Shown piece by piece: positions 56,036 to 64,000 of a stretch of 64,000 nt of DNA. Where the stretch lies: the NCBI GenBank assembly GCA_030522415.1, contig CM060104.1, forward strand, positions 27,552,431 to 27,616,430. Reading direction: 5' to 3'. The notes below the pieces were generated by a model. The model was not told where the DNA came from. It saw only the letters and a list, made by a program, of their open reading frames with translations, and searched no databases. Source of the DNA: Channallabes apus (lineage: Eukaryota; Chordata; Actinopteri; Siluriformes; Clariidae). Each line of letters begins with the position of its first letter. The stretch's first letter is position 1. The position numbers were made by a program, and so were the translations under genes.

Positions 56036-56552
56036 GTAGTAACAGTACATCCTTCTAAATGCAGGCTGAATTGTGAAAGCTGTTGTGTGCTGGTTTTTGG
56101 GCCGATAAGTAATATCTCTGTCTTATCTGAATTTAGTAAAAGAAAGTTATTGGTCATCCAATCTTTTATGTCCTGGACACACTCAGGTAATCTAGACAAC
56201 TTGGGTATTTCGTCTGGTTTAGTTGAGATATATAATTGGGTATCATCAGCATAACAATGGAAACTAATCCCATGTCTTCTAATGATATTACCCAAAGGAA
56301 GCATGTATATTGAGAACAGCAGAGGTCCTAAAACTGACTCTTGTGGGACCCCATATTTAACTGGCATTATACCAGACGGTTCTCCATTCAGATCTACAAA
56401 ATGGTATCGATCAGACAGGTATGATCTAAACCATTTTAATGCCTCTCCCTGAATACATATGTTATTTTGTAAGAGATCTATGAGAATATTATGATCTACA
56501 GTGTCGAATGCAGCACTAAGATCGAGCAGGACTAGCAATGAGACAGGGTTAC
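56036..56552 (-). pseudogene. L2 LINE reverse transcriptase remnant
   Basis: The minus frame reads [20 protein letters not shown], then [20 protein letters not shown], then [17 protein letters not shown] (Gly to Glu change in the usual GVPQGS) and [11 protein letters not shown]. It lost its endonuclease by 5' truncation. Confidence 0.88.
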
Positions 56553-56800
56553 AAGGTGCACAATACTCATTTTGGGAAACGTCTGGGTAATGAAGTCCAG
56601 GCCGCCTGGTCCAATTCCACAGAAGATCCACCGTAGCACGAATTGTTCTGATAAAGAGAGGTCAGGGAGATTGCAGAGTGCATCGCAGCTTGATTTCTAT
56701 GTGGGTGCAGATGGGTCAGAGTGCCCATGCTGACCCCGGTCCGCAACCATGAGCTCAACAATCATGTCAACTAGTTAAACCCCGGTCAAAGTAAGTCCTC
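56553..56800 (-). other. Unassigned repeat-like fragment joined to L2
   Basis: The minus frame MHSAISLTSLYQNNSCYGGS, then SVELDQAAWTSLPRRFPK, has the look of dispersed fish repeat sequence. I cannot name it. It abuts the L2 truncation point. Confidence 0.3.
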
Positions 56801-57149
56801 AAAAAATTTCTAGGTCCATGCCACATTGTAGAAGATTGTAACAAATTATTTTCTTCTGGCACACATGCAGCCAGTTATCAGTGCTTCTATATGACATTCA
56901 GAGAAGCTGACATACAGTAAATACTACATCCAACACCTCACAACATAGTTTTTAAGATAAAGTGGGAGCTTCATGCTCTGACATGATGGGGCATTAGTGT
57001 TATAACATTTCTGTATTTTTGGACAAGATATACATAAATCATATTGGTTGAATGATGTGTAAAAACAACTTTAAACCAAAATCGCTAATATCATCTTTTA
57101 GTCAAAGCTGCACTGACTGAATACAATGTTAAGTTTCTTCTTTTTCTTT
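56801..57149. other. No recognisable feature
   Basis: Nothing supported. Confidence 0.35.
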
Positions 57150-57252
57150 GTTCACTTGATGGTGGCACGGTGGTGTAGTGGTTATCACTGTCGCCTTGCA
57201 CCTGCAGGGTCGGGGTTCGATTCCTGGCCAGGCTCGATTCCCCTCTCCTGTG

Positions 57253-57259
57253 TACTGTA
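57253..57259. other. TACTGTA footprint in SINE
   Basis: The SINE reads GTGTACTGTATGGAGTTTGC where other copies have GTGTGCATGGAGTTTGC. It fits a GTGTATGG variant with a CTGTA gain. Confidence 0.5.
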
Positions 57260-57382
57260 TGGAGTTTGCATGCTCACCCTGTGCTTGGTGGGTTTCCTCC
57301 GGGTACTCCAGTTTCCTCCCACAGTCCAAAGATATGCAGGTTAGGCTAATTGGCGGTCCCAAATTGCCCGTAGTGTGTGATA

Positions 57383-57514
57383 TTAAGATATTTACTTTCT
57401 ATTTCTCATTTTTATTTCTTGTGGTCACTGGCGGTCGTGTAAGCATTTCACTGCATATCGTACTGTGTATGACTGTGTATGTGACAAATAAAATTAGAAT
57501 TTTGAATTTGAATG
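57383..57514 (+). mobile_element. LINE 3' end inserted in the SINE
   Basis: GTAAGCATTTCACTGCATAT, then CGTACTGTGTATGACTG, and TGACAAATAAAATTAGAATT followed by TTGAAT, a common fish LINE 3' terminus. It interrupts the SINE between GTAGTGTGTGA and GAGTGTTTG. Confidence 0.7.
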
Positions 57515-57675
57515 AGTGTTTGTGTGTATATATGTGCCCTGAGATGAATTGGCACCCTGTCCAGGGTGTACCCTGCCTCGTGCCCTAAACCTACTGGGAT
57601 AGGCTCCGCCCCTGCGACCCTGAATACAGGATGAAGCGTTTTAGAAGATGAGTGAGTGAGTGAGTTCACTTGATG

Positions 57676-58085
57676 AACCACTAAATGAGGTGGTAGTAAT
57701 TTACTGTTCTGCCTCATTAATGAATCCTACAGTATAGCACACCTCGTTCTTTTCTCCTCCACATGCAGATGTTCCTGCTCCAGCAGAGCAAATACTTTGG
57801 GGGCATTTTGTTTTCAGTACTGTGAGAGGGAGGAGAAATGTGTTATTTTATTACAAAAAATTTAGAAAAACAGCTATTGTATACTTTCTATGAAGAATAC
57901 CATCACTATTTATTTCTGTTTATTTCATATTAGGAGGTCATTGTTGGTAAGGGCATCTTGCCTTTTTCCTAAAATTCCTTTAAACAGTAGGCTCACATAT
58001 CAAATACTGATATACAACCAGTTTATCAGACCTGCAACCAATGATCTCATTAAAGTATACCAATCTAGAAGATTTCTTTTAAATT
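57676..58085. other. No recognisable feature
   Basis: Nothing supported. Confidence 0.35.
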
Positions 58086-58087
58086 AT

Positions 58088-58610
58088 CCATCCATCCATC
58101 CATCCATCTCCAACACTTAGTCCAATTCAGGATTGTGGAGGTAACAGGAAAAGCAGAGACACCCAGATATCTCTATCTCCAGCAACTTCTCCAAGCTTCT
58201 CATGATGGACCCCTCTTCTCTCCCTGCCAGCTGAGAAACATTATGCTTAGCCTGTCCTGGGTCGACCCCAGAGCCTCCCCCCAAAAGCTATGGTTGGTAC
58301 ACCTCCAACCAACCTCAATCAGGGGACATCCTTATCAAGTGTCTGAACCACCTCAACTGACTCCTCTTGATGTGTAGGAGCAGCAGATCTACTCTGAGCT
58401 CCTTTTGGATTCCCGAACTTCTCTACTGATCTCAGAGAGTAAGACCGACTCCAAAGGTAACATAGCAACGTACTGTAGACCACATGAGACCAAATTGACA
58501 GCTTTGCATAATGGCTTTGCTTCTTCCTCACCATCGGTCCTGTGCAGTGACCACATCTCTGCAGAAGCTGCAATCTCAATATTTGCTTTCCCATCACTTT
58601 TAAAGTAGCA
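58088..58610 (-). pseudogene. RTE (Rex3-like) LINE C-terminal fragment
   Basis: The (CATC)n at 58088-58108 is the (GATG)n tail of the minus-strand element. Upstream antisense blocks are ACCTCAACTGACTCCTCTTG (minus: SQLRWF), GAGCAGCAGATCTACTCTGA and GACCCCAGAGCCTCCCCCCA. They match the C-terminus of Rex3/RTE polyproteins (H.ERSQLRWFGHL...). Heavily decayed. Confidence 0.75.
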
Positions 58611-59890
58611 ATTTTAAATTTCAAATTTATAATGAATTTTTATGTTACGGATTTGTAAGGCAAAATCTCATATTACAAAACACATTTTACATATTTATTA
58701 ACAGAATATATGCTACATATATGTACTGTATTTATCTTACCTTTGGATTAGAATATATACACTATGACCCAGCTAAAAGGATACAAGCAGCTCCTTGGCT
58801 AGAAGCATTAGTACTGTACAATAACTACATTATTTAACCCATGATTACAGAATGCAAATGTCTCCCAGAGTTTCATTCATCAGAATACCGAAGGTTAGTG
58901 AGCTGAAACAAGGCTAAGAGAATCCTGCTAGGTGAGGTTGATCTGAGTTGATTGGTGCTAGATCAGTCCCAGTGAAGCAGACTTGAATGAAATGCATCAG
59001 ATGCAGCAATTTCCTGCTCCACATGATGCTAATAAAGAGGTGAAGAAGACTCTGTGTGGATTCGTCCTGCTCACAGAATGCATCTTATGAAAGATCTCAA
59101 TGGCAGTAAGCATTGGCTGTGAATATAAAGAACATGAGTTTTCAGACAAAAGATCAGGTAATCAGTAATTGGTTACAGCTCTGTGTGTTGCATTGGACGG
59201 CCTTTAACATAACCCGAACACTAAACGTGAGTGTAAGCAGGAGTAAAGATAATGAGAATATTGTGTGTGATTTTTGTTTATTGTTATTTGTGTGTAGTCA
59301 TTTATTTGTTCATGGAAAGCTGCACTTGAAGCCTGCCCCAGATCCTCTTTCTGTCCGCATTCCACACTTTATCTACCAAGGTGCTACTGTACATCTTCAT
59401 CAGCAGTTTCTATAGCAGGGTAGTCTTGGCTATTTTTCACAAATGGAAAAACCAGAAGCAGTTTAGGAAACAACCGTATCATAAATACAAGCACGTCTTA
59501 AGGACTTTTTGAGATACTGTTCTACAAGCATGGCGCAGACAAGGAACACTGGATGGCGCTCTGACTGAGTGATCATTGGGATGTCACTGTGTCATTACTA
59601 GTTGCTCACAGTGCCCGGTTCAGGTTTGTGCTATGACCATGGTAGGTCCAAGGCATGTTGTAAAAGACTATATTAAGTTTATGTTGCATTCTTCTGGAGC
59701 TTACCACATGTATGGCATTCATGTAGCAGGTTATCAGCATGTGTATGTCACGTTCAGAGAGTTTATCCAGTCCGATCCCTCATAGCACTACTGTCTGATG
59801 GAAAGCACTGCATGTTGGGTGCAATGACAGCATAGTAAGCATGTGATAAGTGCCTGGTAAGAGAATGGTATGATCTGATTGGTCCTGGTG
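58611..59890. other. No recognisable feature
   Basis: No supported gene. The frames at 59113 and 59576 are not recognised. Confidence 0.3.
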
Positions 59891-59895
59891 AACAT

Positions 59896-60087
59896 TTACA
59901 TTTAGGCATTTGGCAGAAGCTCTTATCCAGAGCGACTTACATTCTTATCTCATTATACATCTGAGCAATTGAGGGTTAAGGGCCTTGCTCAGGGGCCCAA
60001 CAGTGGCAACTTGGTGGTTGTGGGGTTTGAACCTGGGATCTTCCAAACCATAGTCCAATGCCTTAACCACTGAGCTACCCCTGGCCC
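59896..60087 (-). mobile_element. tRNA-derived SINE, third family
   Basis: On the minus strand: GGGGTAGCTCAGTGGTTAAG (A box), GGTTCAAACCC (B box), then a body complementary to TTGAGGGTTAAGGGCCTTGC, ending at TCTGGATAAGAGCTTCTGCC. This is a conserved dispersed family in fishes. Fragments of it are also at 30661, 34395 and 36016. Confidence 0.8.
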
Positions 60088-61374
60088 ATGAGCGTCATAG
60101 GAAATTTAGGGACAACATGATGAGACAACTCATTAAGAACCTGGCAGGGTCTTGGAAAAAAAAGTAGAGTAAAGTCCAGTTTGACCCCATTCCCACCATG
60201 CTCTTTGATATTTCTAGGATCTAGTGTGAACTTCATAGTCTTCGGTAGAGTGTGACATTGGCCTTGCTTTAAGGTTGGAATTTGCTTGTCATGTGATTGG
60301 TCTGCTTTCCTTAATTTTGTTATGATAAAATATTTGTATTATTTTAAAAGTTTTCAAATAAGTGTTTAGTAAAAATGCACAAAAAACGGGAGCTGCTGGT
60401 CCTACATATCATCGATATTGCAAAAGGGAGAATACAAATATTGAGAATTTTATATATTTTTCCCCTAGTAGAAATATGAACTTCTTTTGATGGTACTGTT
60501 TTATTTCCCTGTTAGACAGACTGCAGTCACTTCACACTCGTTACATAATGCTGAAAATACTGGTACGTTTTTTTTTTCTTTTGTAAATTTACATTTCCGT
60601 TAGTCCTCTTTTGTGTTTCTCTTTGGACTTTGATGTTCAGTCATAATGCAGCTTTGCTCCTGCTCGCTGTCCACTGTTCAAACCTGCAGAAAACCATTAT
60701 GTTTCCTAGCAACATGACACATGGTACACACAGTAATGAGCAATGAGCCACACGAGTACGAAAATATCTCACCTGTTAGTTCTACAGTCAGGGTGAAAAA
60801 TGAGCAGAATTAAAGAAAAGCGTTGCTGCCCAGACTGCCTTTTTAAGGTTCACTTTATTACTAGATGTAATTAACCCTCCTCTTGTGTTCCTGTCCAATT
60901 TCCTATTTTCTAAGTTACCATCAGAGTTGTTAGGGTCACAGTTTATATGATGAGACAGGCTGGTTTTGGAGGATAAAGGGGAAAAAAAAAGAAAAAAGTT
61001 TGGAGCTCATTTAATACTAGTCTACAGCTGCAAAGATCTGGAGTAAAATCTAATCAGTTTCTGGAAACTAATAGAATTTGTAAGTGCAGAAAGTGTATTA
61101 GGAATGTTGTTCAAGTCAATCTGGGACTTCTGGTTGTGTAGAATAATAGAACACAATTATGCACTGCAAAAAAGACATCTTAGCAAGTGAAATATTCATC
61201 CAGCCAAATATATCTATAATTTCAACACAACCAAATATAAGTTTAATAAGCTCATTTCTAAGGAATGCTAGTAAAACTGCAAAACAAAAAAATTATTTTT
61301 CTATTGGCTGATAATTAAAAAATCAATAATGATAAATTTTTTTCACACATAATGCAAGTTTTTGTGTGAGTGTA
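60088..61374. other. No recognisable feature
   Basis: Nothing supported. Confidence 0.35.
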
Positions 61375-61760
61375 AAAAAACAACCTTTATTTCTCGATAT
61401 CATCCCCAGTTACACTAATGCACTTATCCAGCGTTTCACAACTGCGTGGATACCATCAAGGTAGACCTTTTACTCAGTAAACACTGGCCTCACAGGAACT
61501 CCTTTAATGGCCCAAACATGTGGAAATGTCTTGGAGTGAGGTCAGGACTGTGATGTGACAATAGCTCCCAGCTGAGTTCCTGTAATGTACAAGTGGTGCT
61601 GGCGAATGATTGTGTGTACAGTTCACACTGACAGATACATCTCTTCCACTTTCCTTCAATTTCAAGGCTCCACTCTCTGAATGTTTATGGGAACGACTGC
61701 AGTGAGCTCCGAGACACCTCGGCCATGTACTGGGTGATGAATACAAGGCAAAACATGAAT
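61375..61760 (-). pseudogene. mariner-like transposase, C-terminal fragment
   Basis: The minus strand reads LLSHHSPDLTPRHFHMFGPL and KEFL, the mariner block LPHPPYSPDLAPSDFHLFGPLKEFLGG. It ends with ...MVSTQL*NAG*VH*CNWG*YREIK, equivalent to the mariner C-terminus. Several stops. Confidence 0.75.
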
Positions 61761-64000
61761 TTGTTTATTCATGCCAGGGAAACTTGATTCCCATAAATCC
61801 TCCACAATGAGAAGATTTATCTGAGACCTGGCAACCCTGGCTATAATTTTTTATCCCCAATCTGACACCCCGAGGGACAAAAAAATAAAAAATAAACAAG
61901 CACCATGTGTAAGTGCAGAAAATACATTTGCAAGGCACACACTCATTCTCTCATGCATGAACACACTTACACACACAAATCAGCCTTAGTGAACCTCCTG
62001 GATTTGAAAACTATGGATTTGGATTTAAAACTATGCGGCAAAAGATTAATTTTGAGATTTTGTTGTTTGTGTCGCTATTTATTTTCATTTTAAACATTTA
62101 AAACATGATTTAATGTCTAATGCTTAAAAAGGAAGGATCTTGAATAAGCTTTGACGAAGCGTTTGAGAATACCAGCCTTTAGTGAGGCTCAAGGTTTTTC
62201 TCTGGTCTCTACTGTACTGTCCTCCAATGGGAACATAAATTGATCCTATGCTCTTCAGAAATACATAATGTCATTTGAGTAAAGTTTATTTACCATAAAT
62301 TCCATAAAGCAATGTCAATCATATATATGAACAATTTAAAGTTGGGCTGGGTGAAAAAATTGCAGAAGCCTGACTTGAACACAACACCACAGCTTTAATA
62401 ACACCTTTAACACCTATTCAGTTTTCTTACAGCTGTTTTAAGATAGAAACTTTTTGTCAGAAATAGAAGTACTGTAATCAGGTAGAGTCGTGCTGAGAAA
62501 GATTAGACTGGATAGAATTTATATAACATTAAAATAATATAAAAAATAATATAAATAATTTGAATAATGCAACATTAAAAAGAACAAAACAAACTTCATT
62601 CCTGCTTCATGACCTTAAACATGAATAAAGAAAATAGCACTGTTTATACAGATATTACATAAAAAAATTAAAAATAAACCTGAGCAGCATCCTCATTTCC
62701 CCTCTCGTCTGTTGCAAGCATTTAGCATCACCAGTATACTCTGCACTTGTTTCTCTTCTCTTGTTCAAGTTATTTTTTTAATTATCAGGAAACTACTGGT
62801 TATAATCAACAAAAAGCATTTAATCTCAATTAGTATTTTATTGCGTTAGATTTTGCTTTAGGTTTGTAATGTTTCAGTAAGATCATAAAGGTTAATTTGA
62901 CAATGTCTGTATGAAGTGCCAGGCAGATTTTGTTTAATAATGATGTAGTAATTCTTTTGTGAATTAACATTTAGTTTCATTTGTGACCCTTACACCTAGG
63001 ACTACTCATGGAGCAATATAACAAAAACATTTGTCATTTCTTTCTTTAGTCCATATTTTCCATCCCTTTGGATCTGAAGCTAGGAGTTTTAAGGCACCTC
63101 AGTGGTTATGATATTTTCTACTTGACGCTATTGAAAGCTGACCTTGACCTTAAAGGTGTGAGCTACATGCTAGTGATATTAATTAACTGACGAAGAACAG
63201 ACATTTGACTTTGGCACAATGTAGAACGCATGTCTAAGAAGGATGTTTATTACATTTCTTAGCATTTCTCAGCACTGTGGATCGTCTTTTGTTTAATGCC
63301 AGAATTTTTGAAAAATTCTAACTGTGATTGTTGGAGAAGTCGGTGCTGTATGAGGGGCATTTTAAAATAAATAAATGGCGAATTGCACATGCTGGTTATA
63401 TTGTGCACTGGCGATGATGTTTCTCCATAAAACATGAATTTGGCTACAATGTAGCACTGCATTTTCTAAAGATTTTGTGACTCATTCAGGTGCACATTGA
63501 AACTTTATCGCTTCACTGAGAGGTTCTGGCTTCTAACACCACCAATGAGAGAAAGTGGGAAAAAATTAAATAAATCAAACAAATAATGCTTTACTTGTGT
63601 TCTTTGTCTGCGGCTCATCTCGTCTTATCTCCCGTTTGCTTTCAAAGTATGTACAACTTCTTCTTCACAAAGACGCGGCTCCGCAAAGTCAAATCCAGTG
63701 AATGAAATTGATTTTGAATTTAATTAGATCTTCTGCCAGACAGCAGTCCATTGGGGTTCTGTGGAATACACTCCAAGTTGGACAGAAGCCAGAGATCTTA
63801 TTGGAGCTAGGAAGAGAAGGGAAGATGCAATGGAAGAGAGCGAGACTTGATGGTATCTTAATTAAAGGTTAAATAACATTCGAGTGACACTCAATTTATA
63901 TTTAGTATTTATGAATTCATAATAAATGTCTGCTGCCAGTGTGATGAATATATCGTCCCATTGGAATTATAAGGTTCTACCTGCATTCTGAATCGTTTTC
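61761..64000. other. No recognisable feature
   Basis: AT-rich non-coding sequence. I found no exon with conserved protein similarity and no complete repeat. Confidence 0.35.

Larger units (their letters stand above)
54303..56552 (-). mobile_element. L2 LINE, decayed, 5'-truncated, with hAT MITE inserted
   Basis: On the minus strand it ends in (ATTGA)n (54303-54325) with the conserved AAGCTGC/GCGCTTTG tail and the CATCTCAGGGAGTTTTTCCT block. Coding remnants run upstream to [18 protein letters not shown] (~56545). Sequence identity to the copy at 19295-23178 is high. The 5' truncation falls within the RT domain. Confidence 0.9.
57162..57663 (+). mobile_element. SINE split by a LINE tail
   Basis: V-SINE/Mermaid-like head GTGGCACGGTGGTGTAGTGG, B box GGTTCGATTCC, body, then an insertion (57383-57514) and tail GGATAGGCTCCGCCCC...(GTGA)n. 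The duplication GTTCACTTGATG flanks it at 57150-57161 and 57664-57675. Confidence 0.92.

Overview
This looks like nuclear DNA of a ray-finned fish. The evidence is the repeat content: V-SINE/Mermaid-like tRNA-derived SINEs, L2-type LINEs ending in (ATTGA)n, RTE/Rex3-like LINE pieces, many Tc1-like transposons, hAT, piggyBac and CACTA-like elements, and long CA/GT, AT and GATA microsatellites. A catfish-like (ostariophysan) source is plausible but is only an inference. There is no prokaryotic or viral gene content. Almost all of the window is intergenic or intronic sequence built from transposons nested in one another.

Layout. 0.6-8.3 kb: a Tc1-like deletion derivative is split by a hAT-like element (966-3895, 8-bp duplication). 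That element holds a roughly 70-copy, 21-bp minisatellite and a MITE, and the MITE itself carries a SINE. A second nest follows at 5.9-8.2 kb, and its innermost MITE carries the same repeat motif. 9.5-18.3 kb: Tc1 relics, a CpG-rich island with a candidate signal-peptide first exon on the minus strand (the only host-gene candidate), SINE pieces and a cluster of homeodomain-type motifs. 18.3-23.2 kb: a degenerate short-period tract, then an L2 LINE with a long open endonuclease/reverse-transcriptase frame. 23.2-30 kb: a hAT fragment, a DIRS/LTR-like relic, and a 3.9-kb terminal-inverted-repeat element holding piggyBac transposase remains and BEN-domain-like exons between ATATATG-rich arrays. 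31.8-33.4 kb: a complete Tc1-like transposon with an intact DD34E transposase. 34.4-36 kb: a CACTA-like non-autonomous element carrying a promoter-like NRF1 site. 36-50 kb: microsatellites, SINEs, Tc1 relics and two degenerate tracts. 50-57.7 kb: three Tc1-like copies, a decayed L2 with a hAT MITE inserted, and a SINE with a LINE tail inside. 58-62 kb: RTE, SINE and mariner pieces.

The most informative genome-scale signal is an excess of the heptamer TAC(A/T)GTA, about 75 sites by hand count. This is the excision footprint known for Sleeping Beauty/Tc1-type transposases. At several sites a paralogous repeat copy lacks exactly the 5 extra bases. Together with the intact Tc1 transposase, this suggests extensive past cut-and-paste activity, perhaps still possible.
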